From Kiritimatiellia bacterium (lineage in GTDB: Bacteria; Verrucomicrobiota; Kiritimatiellia; RFP12; UBA1067): DNA of 64,000 nt. Location of the stretch: NCBI GenBank assembly GCA_017406465.1, contig JAFQYM010000010.1:1-64000 (forward strand), written 5' to 3'. A program made the translations under genes and the position numbers. The notes under the pieces are model-generated. The model did not search any database and was not told the DNA's origin. It saw only the letters and a program-made list of their open reading frames with translations. Positions 48,906 to 57,490 of this stretch are shown one piece after another; the first letter of the stretch is position 1; each line of letters begins with the position of its first letter.

Positions 48906-51281
48906 GTGGAAAGGACCCTGACGCTGGCTTTTGCCGCAGCTTTGCTCGCCGTTTCGTGCCGAGCCGCTGTGTTCACGCCTGGCGAAACCGAGGTTGTCGT
49001 CGCGGCTGATGCGCCGAAGACGGTCATGTTCGCCGTCGAGGAGCTGACGAACTTTCTTGCGCAGGCGCTTGGCGCACCGGTGCCTGTCGCGGACTCCGCG
49101 ACACCCGGAAAGAAGGCGATCTTCCTTGGCGACTCTGAGGAGGCCCGCAAGGCGGGAATCGACGTGTCCGCGATGAAGCGGGACGCGTTTGCGATAGTCG
49201 CCGAGAAGAATCGCGTCCTCATCGCCGGGCGCGACGACCCGAAGGAAGACACGCACAAGGCGATCTACTCGAAGCACACCGGCGTCTGGGCGCAGCTCCA
49301 CGAGCACGCAACGCTCTTCGGCGTCTACGAGTTCCTCGAACGGTATGCGGGCGTCAGGATGTACTTCCCCGGCGAGCTCGGGACGATCGTGCCGCAGACG
49401 GCGCGGATCGTCGTCCCCGAAGGACGCATTGACGTCGCGCCGGCGTTCCTCGAGCGCAACTACTCTGCCTACAGCGACGGCACCTGGTACGAGGGCGCCG
49501 AGCGAGACATGCCGCTGTTGCCAGCGAGGAAGCTCAACTACACGCGCAACAGGATGCAGACGCTATACATTCCCTGCTGCCACGGCTCGAACGGATTCAG
49601 GATTCAGGAGCGCTTTTCGAAGGAACATCCCGAATACATGGCGCTCTTCAAGAAGGGCGATCTGCTCGTCCGCGACCTGGACCCCGCCGAGACGCGGCAC
49701 CATCCTGGGCAACTCTGCCATTCGTCGGCCGTGTACGACGAGCTTTTCGAGGACATTTGCTCCTATTTGCGCGGCGACGCGCCCGAGGTGCGGGGAATCG
49801 GGAAGGCCTGGTCGCGCATGGCGTTCCGCCGGCCATGGGTGGACGTGATGCCGCAGGACGGCTTCATTCCGTGCAGATGCGAGAAGTGCAAGGCGGCCTT
49901 CGGGGAGATGAAGGGGGACTATGCGACGGAACTCGTCTGGGGGCGTACGGTCGAGCTTGCGAACCGGTTGAGGAAAGAAGGAGTCGATGCCCGCATCACG
50001 CAAATGGCGTACCACCCCTATCGCAGCGTGCCGTCCGTCGAGATACCCGACAACGTTGACGTGATGGTCGCCGAGGCCGGACCGTGGTCTGCGTCGAGCC
50101 CGGCGGCGCTTAGACGCGAACACGAGGAGATACGCCGCTGGCGCGAGAAGCTCGGCAGGCCCGTGTGGATATGGACGTACCCGAACAAGTACGGCAACCG
50201 CTTCGTGCCGGACGTGCCGAACGGGACTCCGCGCGCCTGGGCGAGCTATTACAAGGCCGTCGCGCCATGGATCTTCGGCGTCTTTGCCGAATGCGAGAAC
50301 GACCGCGCTCTCTACAACAGTCTTTGCTACTATGTGCTCGGGAAGGTCTGCTGGAATCCGGACGTCGATGTGGATGCGCTTCTCGAGGAGTACTTCTGCC
50401 TCATGTTCGGGAAAGGCGCGAAGCCGATGGCGGAATTCTTCGGCGACATAGAGGACAAGTGGATCAACGGCGTGCGCGGGAAGCCCGTCGACACGCCGCT
50501 CGGGCCCTCGATGCAGATTCCGGGCGAATACGAGATCTTTGCGCGCATCTACGGCCCCGAGACTCTTTCTCGTTGGGATGCCTGGCTGCGTCAGGCGGCA
50601 AGGAGCGTGGAGCCAGGTTCGGTGGAGTATCGCCGCATCGCGCTTTTCCGTCGCGAGTTCTACAATCCGCTTGCGAAGCGCGTCTCCGACTACATGAGGA
50701 GTATTTCGGTCGAGAAGGAGCTTGGCAACCGCGCCAAGAGCGGCTTTGAGAACATCGTCGTGAACGGGGATTTCGCCGCGCCGCCGTCGGGTGGCTCGAA
50801 GCGCCATTTCGGCTACTACGAGAATCCAGATCGTGGATATGGCTGGAAGGGCGGCTGGATATGCCGGGAAGAGGACGTGCCATACGTCTCGATCGTCGAC
50901 GACGGGCCTCCTGGCGCCAGCGGGAAGGCGTTTCGCATGTCGGTCGAGGGCGAGCCGCGGACGGTCCGCGTGGGCAACCACTTCACCAGCGCACACGGAC
51001 GGTTCAAGCCGGGGGTCAGGTATCGCATCTCGTTTTTCGTCAAGCTCGACAATGTCGTCTCGCACGGGAACGGCGGCGGCGTGGGGGCGAAGGTGTGGCA
51101 TGACTGCAACACTTGGTTTCCGCGCAACCGACTGACGGGCACGACCGACTGGATACACCAGGAGTATTTCTTCACGGCGGGACCGAAGTCGGTTGACTTC
51201 TACTCCGAGTTCGTCCTCTACCTCTGGAACGCGACGGGCTCGGTCGAGTTTTCCGATGTGCGCCTTGAACCGTTGCAATAG
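48906..51281 (+). CDS. Exported DUF4838 protein with C-terminal jelly-roll domain (paralogue 3)
   Basis: 791 residues from GTG 48906 (GAGGG just upstream), 10 bp after the putative anti-sigma gene. A signal peptide (LTLAFAAALLAVSCRA) is followed by an N-terminal glucuronidase-like domain (FAVEELTNFLAQALGAPVPV) and the DUF4838 core (LGTIVPQTARIVVPEG, CHGSNGFRIQERF, PCRCEKCKAAFG, WIWTYPNKYGNR). From about residue 620 a carbohydrate-binding jelly roll follows (IVVNGDFAAPPSGG...YRISFFVKLD). It differs clearly from the tandem pair at 17-22 kb. Linkage to a sigma/anti-sigma pair suggests regulated polysaccharide use. Confidence 0.85.
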   Translation: MERTLTLAFAAALLAVSCRAAVFTPGETEVVVAADAPKTVMFAVEELTNFLAQALGAPVPVADSATPGKKAIFLGDSEEARKAGIDVSAMKRDAFAIVAEKNRVLIAGRDDPKEDTHKAIYSKHTGVWAQLHEHATLFGVYEFLERYAGVRMYFPGELGTIVPQTARIVVPEGRIDVAPAFLERNYSAYSDGTWYEGAERDMPLLPARKLNYTRNRMQTLYIPCCHGSNGFRIQERFSKEHPEYMALFKKGDLLVRDLDPAETRHHPGQLCHSSAVYDELFEDICSYLRGDAPEVRGIGKAWSRMAFRRPWVDVMPQDGFIPCRCEKCKAAFGEMKGDYATELVWGRTVELANRLRKEGVDARITQMAYHPYRSVPSVEIPDNVDVMVAEAGPWSASSPAALRREHEEIRRWREKLGRPVWIWTYPNKYGNRFVPDVPNGTPRAWASYYKAVAPWIFGVFAECENDRALYNSLCYYVLGKVCWNPDVDVDALLEEYFCLMFGKGAKPMAEFFGDIEDKWINGVRGKPVDTPLGPSMQIPGEYEIFARIYGPETLSRWDAWLRQAARSVEPGSVEYRRIALFRREFYNPLAKRVSDYMRSISVEKELGNRAKSGFENIVVNGDFAAPPSGGSKRHFGYYENPDRGYGWKGGWICREEDVPYVSIVDDGPPGASGKAFRMSVEGEPRTVRVGNHFTSAHGRFKPGVRYRISFFVKLDNVVSHGNGGGVGAKVWHDCNTWFPRNRLTGTTDWIHQEYFFTAGPKSVDFYSEFVLYLWNATGSVEFSDVRLEPLQ

Positions 51282-51313
51282 TTTCCAAATAGGATTTTTC
51301 TGCGATTTTTTGG

Positions 51314-51319
51314 TATAAT
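51314..51319 (+). promoter_or_regulatory. Extended -10 promoter of the 886-aa surface protein gene
   Basis: TTTTGGTATAATGTCCGC then ATG: 6 nt between box and start codon. The same 23 bases around the start also occur in RAYT-derived copy 3 (about 44274-44294). Confidence 0.65.
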
Positions 51320-51325
51320 GTCCGC

Positions 51326-53986
51326 ATGAGGAATAGCATACATATGCCCTCTATGCGCATCTTTGGAGTAGCGGTGCTTTTTGCGCTTGTTGACCTTGCT
51401 TCGTATGGCGCGGCGCATCGCTTTACTGTGTCGGTGAACTACAACGGCGCGCCGACGGTGGATGTTCCGGCCGCGCTGCGGATCTCCGAGACGTCCGTCC
51501 CAGGTTTTTCGTACGCCGACGCTGGCGACGGCACGCACTTCACGATCACGGACGGAACAGGCGCTGTTCTTCCCTACGAGATCGACACGTGGAACCCAGG
51601 CGGCGAGTCGATCCTTTGGGTTAAGATCCCGTATTTCGTCAACGGCAAGAAGCTGACGGTAGTATACGGCGAAACCGAAGCGGACATGACCGCCCGCGCG
51701 GCGGAGGTGTGGTCGAACTACATCGGCGTCTGGCACATGAACGCCGTGAACGCCCTCGGCAAGTATCCCAACTCCGCTGGCGACGCTCGGTTCGACGCCG
51801 AGGTATCGTCGTTCTCCCGGATCGGCGAGGCCGGTAAGTTCGGCCAGTCGGTCCAGATCTATACGAATGCCGCGCACCTGGCAAGCAGCGTCGAGAAAGG
51901 CGGCGTGTTTGTCCACGATGGCGGAAACCTGAACCTGGCGGGCTCCTTCACGGTCTCCGCCTGGCTCTATCACACCGCCGAAGCGGGCAACGGCAACGAA
52001 GCCTTTCGCTTCGACGAAATCTTCTGCAAGCGCCAACACCCGCGAACGGACAGTTCCTTGAACAACGGCTCGACGGCCGGCTTCGGCGTCCGTATCGGTG
52101 CGAACGCCGCGACAATCGGGCAGTTGGAGGCATACGGCTCCTCGACGACCAAGACGACGCCGTCGGTTTCGCCTCATTTCGCAAACGCGGTCTGGCGGCA
52201 TCTCGGCGTCGTCTTTTCTAATGAAACCGCATCCTTGTGGCTTGACGGAGCGAAGAAGAGCAATGACAATGTCGGAACCGTCACGGACAATGACGAACCC
52301 CTTTCGTTCGGGAACACGTCCAAGGCATATCCCGACAAAGAGGGCGACCGCGCGTGGGGTGGTCGCATGGACGAGGTGCGACTTTACGGCGGCGTTTCGT
52401 CTGATGCCTACCTTGCCGCCGAATACGCGGCGATGACGGGTGCGCTCGTGGCCGATCTCGGCACCTGTTCGCTCGAAATCGACAAAGACGAGCATTTTGA
52501 CGACACCGTGATGGTCGCGAGTGACATCCCGCCAGATTCGCAGGGGCGATACTGTCGCGGCACGACAATCACGCTCACGGCCGACCCGAACGCGACGGGG
52601 GCGTTCCGCAAGTGGTACGGCGACGTCCCGCGGGAGGGCTGGACGAACGCGACGGTCTCCTTCGTCCTCGAGCGCGACAGCTGGGTCTACGCGCGCTTCG
52701 TCCACCCGTGGACGCTCTCCGCAGACAAGACGACGATGGGCAACGGACACTTCACGGTCAACGTGTCCGTTCTGGACGAAGCCGCGCACACGCTGACCGT
52801 CGGCAAGGCGGCGGAGGCGGGACTGCCCGCCGATGGCGATACAGGAAGCGGGACGATCGATCTTGGCGGCCCGATCTGGCTTGCGGGCGACGCAACGCCT
52901 TGGACGATTGGCAAGTTCGGGGGGTGTAGGGGTTCGCAGTCCATCCCAGCCTCTCGCGAAGGCCTATTCCGGTATCTCTCCCCCGGGACCGTCGTTACCC
53001 GAGGGACGGCCCAGCCGTTCCACTGCGGCGACTCTGATAAGCCGCCGCTTTTCGGAACTTCCTACACGATGATCATCCTCGACGAACCTTCCGCGACCAC
53101 CACTCTGTTCGATGACTATGCCTTTACTGCCCAGGAAAACGTGAGGCGCCTCATCGTGCAGGAGCCGAAGGTGGGGGAACTGTGCGGCGTCCGGGTTTTC
53201 GGCCCAATGCTGCTTACCGACACCAGGTTTGACTGGTGGGATATCTCGTCTGTATCAAAGATACCAGAGGGCTTTTTCGAACACAAGTGGGGAGGGGTCA
53301 GCGGACATGGCGACGGAACATTGCGTCTGCGCGTCCCTATAATGGGGGCGATCTCGCTGCCAAACCTGCGTGGCGTCGGCTGGCGCGTCGATACAACCCA
53401 GTACGATGGGGGAACACTTCTCTTCCTGATGCCGAACGTGGAGGAGATTTCGCTCGGCGGCGCATCTGAAGAGACGACGGTCACAAATCTCTGCACCTAC
53501 GCGTTCGCCGGCGATTCATCGCTTCGGAAGCTGACGCTCCATGCGGCGCCCGACATGACTGTTGGGAAGCGGATCTTCGCCAACAAGACACACAACACGA
53601 GCAATGGGGTGGAGGTTGTCGACGGTGTTGCCTACAGTACTGGTTCGCAAACATCTCGGGGCCGCGTCCCGGACGTTATCCATTTCACCGGCCAGGCGAT
53701 TTCGGAGGAGGCGATTGCGAACCTGCTCGACACATGTCCAATTGTTTCTTCGGCTGCGAAGCCAGTTGTAATCTACGCCTCGCGGTTTCAGGACGGTTGG
53801 CGGGATAACAGGCGCGACTGGATTTCCAACTCTACGTCTGCGGAAAGGGCCGCATATCCCGGAGAGAAGGTCATTGGCGTCTATCGTGCAGGGGCCGAAG
53901 CACCATCCGGCAAGGCAGTGATAATCCACCGCGACAACGATTGGGACAAGGGAACGGATCCGGGGCTTTTCATCCGTCTGCGGTAG
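51326..53986 (+). CDS. Exported DUF2341 / LamG surface protein with C-terminal 'LFIRLR' tail
   Basis: 886 residues. A signal peptide covers residues 1-29. Residues about 30-130 form a DUF2341 domain (VPGFSYADAGDG, PYEIDTWNPGGESILWVKIP). Residues about 130-370 form a LamG/concanavalin-like domain (GVWHMNAVNALGKYPNSAGD, GSFTVSAWLYH, GGRMDEVRLYGGVSSDAYLA). A middle InlB-type/Bacon-like part (YCRGTTITLTADPNATGAFR) and a leucine-rich-like region (SLRKLTLHAAP) follow. It ends in DKGTDPGLFIRLR. This looks like a surface carbohydrate-binding adhesin. The mRNA is probably leaderless. Confidence 0.8.
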   Translation: MRNSIHMPSMRIFGVAVLFALVDLASYGAAHRFTVSVNYNGAPTVDVPAALRISETSVPGFSYADAGDGTHFTITDGTGAVLPYEIDTWNPGGESILWVKIPYFVNGKKLTVVYGETEADMTARAAEVWSNYIGVWHMNAVNALGKYPNSAGDARFDAEVSSFSRIGEAGKFGQSVQIYTNAAHLASSVEKGGVFVHDGGNLNLAGSFTVSAWLYHTAEAGNGNEAFRFDEIFCKRQHPRTDSSLNNGSTAGFGVRIGANAATIGQLEAYGSSTTKTTPSVSPHFANAVWRHLGVVFSNETASLWLDGAKKSNDNVGTVTDNDEPLSFGNTSKAYPDKEGDRAWGGRMDEVRLYGGVSSDAYLAAEYAAMTGALVADLGTCSLEIDKDEHFDDTVMVASDIPPDSQGRYCRGTTITLTADPNATGAFRKWYGDVPREGWTNATVSFVLERDSWVYARFVHPWTLSADKTTMGNGHFTVNVSVLDEAAHTLTVGKAAEAGLPADGDTGSGTIDLGGPIWLAGDATPWTIGKFGGCRGSQSIPASREGLFRYLSPGTVVTRGTAQPFHCGDSDKPPLFGTSYTMIILDEPSATTTLFDDYAFTAQENVRRLIVQEPKVGELCGVRVFGPMLLTDTRFDWWDISSVSKIPEGFFEHKWGGVSGHGDGTLRLRVPIMGAISLPNLRGVGWRVDTTQYDGGTLLFLMPNVEEISLGGASEETTVTNLCTYAFAGDSSLRKLTLHAAPDMTVGKRIFANKTHNTSNGVEVVDGVAYSTGSQTSRGRVPDVIHFTGQAISEEAIANLLDTCPIVSSAAKPVVIYASRFQDGWRDNRRDWISNSTSAERAAYPGEKVIGVYRAGAEAPSGKAVIIHRDNDWDKGTDPGLFIRLR

Positions 53987-54002
53987 GAACGGGAAGATTG
54001 CG

Positions 54003-54860
54003 ATGAACAAGTTGTCCGCTTTCGTGTTGATGCTCGTTGCGTGCAGGACAGCCGCTGCTGTCATTGAACCGACTGCGCCGAACGCGGTTGATCACGTGCA
54101 TGGCCGTGCGCCGCTGCAATTGGCCATCTTTTCAAGTCATGTAGAGGACATAGCACGGCAGAAGGGCGTGTCTTTCGCGGAGGCGGCGGCTAAAGTGCGC
54201 ACGGCAGGCATAAGTGGAATTACGGTGATGGATGGACTTGCCGCCGACAGGATCGCCGCGGCGAGGAACGCGGGTCTTGCCGTTGCGTGCGTCGTCGGAT
54301 GGCCGGAATTTGAGAAGGGCTACGACGAGGCAAAGTGTGAGGCGCTTGTGTCGCTTGCCGTATCTAACGGTTGCCATCAGGTGATGCTCGTGCCTGGGTT
54401 CTATCCATCGGCCGCCGAGGACGCCGCTCTTTTCGACGTGATCGTTCGCCGGACGAGGCGGTTCGCCGCCATGGCCGCAACGCGTGGGGTGGAGACGCTT
54501 GTCGAGGACTTCGACGACGAACGGTCGCCGACCTGCGGGATCCGGCGCACGAAAGCGTTTCTCGAGGCCGCGCCTTCTGTCGGTTTTGTCTACGACACCG
54601 GGAACTTCAACAGCCCCGGTGAGCGAGCCGAGAGTGGACTTGAGCTTCTGCCGCGGGCGAGGCATTTTCATTTGAAGGACCGGCCGGCCGGCGATTGCCG
54701 CGGTTCATGTGCAGTGGGGTCCGGCGTAGTGCCCATTGCGCGTATAGTTTCCGCTGCGCGCGACGCCGGCTACGGCGGGTGGTTTACCATCGAGCACTTC
54801 GGCGCAACAAATATGCTCGAGTGCGTCAAGGCCTCAGCGGCGTTTCTACGCGCGCTTTAG
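54003..54860 (+). CDS. Exported TIM-barrel sugar isomerase/epimerase-like protein
   Basis: 285 residues with an N-terminal hydrophobic segment (SAFVLMLVACRTAAAV). The AP-endonuclease-2-like barrel is seen in strands such as GISGITVMDGL, LAVACVVGWP, GCHQVMLVPGFYP, VETLVEDFDDE, VGFVYDTGNFN, ARHFHLKD and GGWFTIEHFGA; the acidic and His residues at strand ends would bind a metal. Xylose-isomerase-like members convert keto sugars or inositol intermediates. Export of such an enzyme is unusual but frequent in PVC bacteria. It follows the 886-aa gene by 16 bp. Confidence 0.8.
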   Translation: MNKLSAFVLMLVACRTAAAVIEPTAPNAVDHVHGRAPLQLAIFSSHVEDIARQKGVSFAEAAAKVRTAGISGITVMDGLAADRIAAARNAGLAVACVVGWPEFEKGYDEAKCEALVSLAVSNGCHQVMLVPGFYPSAAEDAALFDVIVRRTRRFAAMAATRGVETLVEDFDDERSPTCGIRRTKAFLEAAPSVGFVYDTGNFNSPGERAESGLELLPRARHFHLKDRPAGDCRGSCAVGSGVVPIARIVSAARDAGYGGWFTIEHFGATNMLECVKASAAFLRAL

Positions 54861-54898
54861 CCCGCGCCGGATGTGCCGCGACAGGAAGAAGCCGGGAA

Positions 54899-56032
54899 CT
54901 ATGGGCTGTTTCTGAAGTCGCGCATTGTCATGCCGTAGCGCTGCCTGAAGAGTTTCTTTGGATGGTTCTCGCTACCGAATCCGCAGCGCTTGCAGATTGT
55001 AGAGATTGGCAGGGAAGAAGACGACAGGAGCTTTCTCAGCGCTTCGAGCCGCCGTTTCACTATCGCCTGCCCGGGTGGGGTCGCCCCGTGTTCGCGGAAC
55101 CTGAGGTTCAGCAGACGGCGTGATATCCGCATGTGCGCACAGACGTCCGCAACGGTGATCCCGGACGTGGCGTTCTTCTCGATGTACTCAAGCGCCCTGT
55201 CAATGACGTTGACGCCAGGATTTTCGGAGAAAGTGGTGTTTCGTGCGACGAGCCGCCGGAAGCCGCAGCGAATCGACGGCGAAACGGGCTGTCCCGAAAG
55301 CATTCTTATGACTGCCTGCATCGCCTCGTAACCTTCGCGCTCAAAATCCGGCTCGATGGATGTAAGCGTCGGCGACACGCTTTCGCAAAGGAATTCCTCG
55401 TTGTCTACGCTGACAATCGACACGTCTTGTGGAACGGCAAGCCCGTTTTTTGCGCTGATGTTCAGTACCTTTGCGGCGTATGTGTCGTTTGCGGCGAACA
55501 CGCCAATGGGCTTCGGTAGGGCGAGAAGCTGCTTTTCGCATTCGGCCTCGGAAAGTGTGACACATGGACAGTGTCCGGATTTCTTGACTGCCTTGCGAAA
55601 CTCCCTGTCGCGTTCCTGCGACCATATCGGATCATCGGTTGCCGGGTAGTAGGCGAAAGAAGCGAAGTGACGCGTCTTGGCGAGCGCCCGCAACGCCTCG
55701 CATGCGACGGACTTGTTGTCGGTAAGGATTTCGCATGAGTTACGGTACGGTTTGTCTATCTTGAATATTGTTACCATCGGAAAGCCAATCCGTCCCAGAT
55801 GCGTGACTGTCTTCTCCACGTTGAAGGCGCCGATTATGAACGCCTTCACACCCTCTGCGATCTCCCGGTCGGCGTATTCCGGCGTGAGGTTGCGGCCCTC
55901 GTCCATCAGCTTGAGCTCTATGCCGCCGTGTTCCGACGCCGCGCGGAATATTCCGCTCAGCTTGCGAGTGCGCGAGATAATCGATTTGTTGAGCGCGACA
56001 AGAACTGAAATCGGTTTTTGGGCCTTTTTCAT
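54899..56032 (-). CDS. XylR-like regulator: LacI-type sensor with AraC-type DNA-binding domain
   Basis: A 377-residue transcription factor. Residues about 8-265 form a periplasmic-binding-like sensor (FAANDTYAAKVLNISAKNGL, VSIVSVDNEEFLCESVSPTL, TSIEPDFEREGYEA). Residues about 275-377 form an AraC double helix-turn-helix (ITVADVCAHMRISRRLLNLRF, ISTICKRCGFGSENHPKKLF). This order is that of XylR, the xylose activator. It is divergent from the operon starting at 56156, which it probably controls. The -10 box TATACT is 7 nt before the ATG. Confidence 0.9.
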   Translation of the reverse strand: MKKAQKPISVLVALNKSIISRTRKLSGIFRAASEHGGIELKLMDEGRNLTPEYADREIAEGVKAFIIGAFNVEKTVTHLGRIGFPMVTIFKIDKPYRNSCEILTDNKSVACEALRALAKTRHFASFAYYPATDDPIWSQERDREFRKAVKKSGHCPCVTLSEAECEKQLLALPKPIGVFAANDTYAAKVLNISAKNGLAVPQDVSIVSVDNEEFLCESVSPTLTSIEPDFEREGYEAMQAVIRMLSGQPVSPSIRCGFRRLVARNTTFSENPGVNVIDRALEYIEKNATSGITVADVCAHMRISRRLLNLRFREHGATPPGQAIVKRRLEALRKLLSSSSLPISTICKRCGFGSENHPKKLFRQRYGMTMRDFRNSP

Positions 56033-56039
56033 ATTGGAT

Positions 56040-56071
56040 AGTATATCATATTCGTTGCCGATAATGATACA
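56040..56071. promoter_or_regulatory. Regulator promoter and inverted repeat between XylR-like gene and its target operon
   Basis: The minus-strand TATACT (56045-56040) lies 7 nt from the regulator's ATG. GTATATCAT (56041-56049) and ATGATAC (56064-56070) form an inverted repeat around TTCGTTGCCGATA, overlapping this promoter, which fits autoregulation. The facing operon has a TATAAT at 56104-56109. Confidence 0.5.
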
Positions 56072-56103
56072 TCTTTATTCCTATTATGATTGGTAAAGAC
56101 TTG

Positions 56104-56109
56104 TATAAT
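56104..56109 (+). promoter_or_regulatory. -10 box of the DUF2341-CE15-GH2 operon
   Basis: TTGTATAATAT; ATG at 56156 with AAAGGA upstream. No good -35 box, in keeping with an activated promoter. Confidence 0.5.
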
Positions 56110-56155
56110 ATAGGCATAAATTGACAATAGTGCTGATGGCATAGAAAGGATACTT

Positions 56156-57472
56156 ATGAAGTTCATGTTTCTACACAACATGTCGAGCGGCTTGCGCTAT
56201 GGCATGGTAGTGGTTGCGGTTTCGTTTATTGCAGGAATAACCACCGCGGCATCCCTCGACGTAGCGAGGTTTAGGAAGGAGCTTGCCTTCACGACGTCTG
56301 GCTATGATGGTTCGAGCGAACTGGAGCATTTGCCGGTTCTCGTGCGGCTGTCCGAGGAGATACCAGGATTCGCGTACGCCGATGTCGGTGCGACGGTGTC
56401 CGACGTTTATGGATCGCTACGCTTTGCCGACGACTCCGGAACTTCCCTCGACTACGAGGTTGAATGCTGGAACACTTCTGGCGAGTCGGTCGTATGGGTG
56501 TCACTTCCGAGGCTTGACGGAAGAAACGTCAAATTCACTGCCTACTGGTCGGTACGTTCGAATTCCGCACTTCCAGAAGTGTTTCCGACAAACGTATGGA
56601 TTTCCGCAGGCTATGTCGGCGTATGGCACTTCACGAATACCAGCAGCGATAAACAGTATATTCCTGACGCGACCGGAAGAGACGCACGGCTTGTCGCGTC
56701 AGCCAACAATGATTCCATACGAGGTGTCGGCTCTACAGTCGATTCGTTTCCAGAGGGCATCAGAGAAAAGAAGGAAAGCGCGAACGGAACGCCATTCCGT
56801 CTGGCGGCATGGCCGAGACTTTCCGCCACAAATACTTCTGATTGGACCTTTTCCCTGACGGGGTACAGCACGGAGGTGTGGTACAACTCGCATGGTCTTG
56901 GCTCAACGGCGAACAGCTATATATTCGCTTCTGCTGCTCAAACTAAATATGGCGCTGATGTGAATTGGAACCCCCACAACGGGATTCAGGTTTACGAGAA
57001 GCATGCCTATCTTGTGCCGACAAAGGTGGTTTCAAGCGATGGTGCTGCAACGAACCTTGTGCAGGTTTTTTCGACCAAATCGCCGCATTGGGCAGATGAA
57101 GCGACGAATTGCTGGCATTGGCTTTCGGCCGTCTGGCCACCCGTAGGGTCCAACAGCACCGCAGTGCTGTACGAGGGCGGCGAGGCTTACGGTGGCGGAT
57201 TGCGGCAGCTGGCCACCCATAAGACAGTCGTCCACGCAATCGATTTCACTGCGCCTCCAGATGCGGCTTTCAATGGCGCGATGGGCATTGTCGGCGGTGC
57301 GGATAACAGCGGGAGTGCCGACATTTGCTGCGACGAGGCGCGTGTTCGCCGCGGCATTTCCAGCCAGGACTGGATCCAGGCCAACTGGGACACGCAGAGA
57401 GTGGGGTCGGATTTTTTGACGGCAGGAACGGTGAAGGTTCGGAATCTTGCGTTCTTCATCATAGTGCGCTAA
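56156..57472 (+). CDS. Exported DUF2341 / LamG surface protein with C-terminal 'FFIIVR' tail
   Basis: 438 residues. The signal peptide (YGMVVVAVSFIAGITTAAS) precedes a DUF2341 domain (about 35-135: IPGFAYADVG, DYEVECWNTSGESVVWVSLP) and a LamG-like domain (about 145-420: GVWHFTNTSSDKQYIPDATG, WTFSLTGYSTEVWYN, DICCDEARVRRGISSQDWIQ, ANWDTQR). It ends in VKVRNLAFFIIVR. It shares the first two domains with the 886-aa protein but is shorter, and its GC is low. First gene of the operon facing the XylR-like regulator; a sugar-binding role on the surface is inferred. Confidence 0.82.
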   Translation: MKFMFLHNMSSGLRYGMVVVAVSFIAGITTAASLDVARFRKELAFTTSGYDGSSELEHLPVLVRLSEEIPGFAYADVGATVSDVYGSLRFADDSGTSLDYEVECWNTSGESVVWVSLPRLDGRNVKFTAYWSVRSNSALPEVFPTNVWISAGYVGVWHFTNTSSDKQYIPDATGRDARLVASANNDSIRGVGSTVDSFPEGIREKKESANGTPFRLAAWPRLSATNTSDWTFSLTGYSTEVWYNSHGLGSTANSYIFASAAQTKYGADVNWNPHNGIQVYEKHAYLVPTKVVSSDGAATNLVQVFSTKSPHWADEATNCWHWLSAVWPPVGSNSTAVLYEGGEAYGGGLRQLATHKTVVHAIDFTAPPDAAFNGAMGIVGGADNSGSADICCDEARVRRGISSQDWIQANWDTQRVGSDFLTAGTVKVRNLAFFIIVR

Positions 57473-57490
57473 GTACAGGGAGAATACAGG

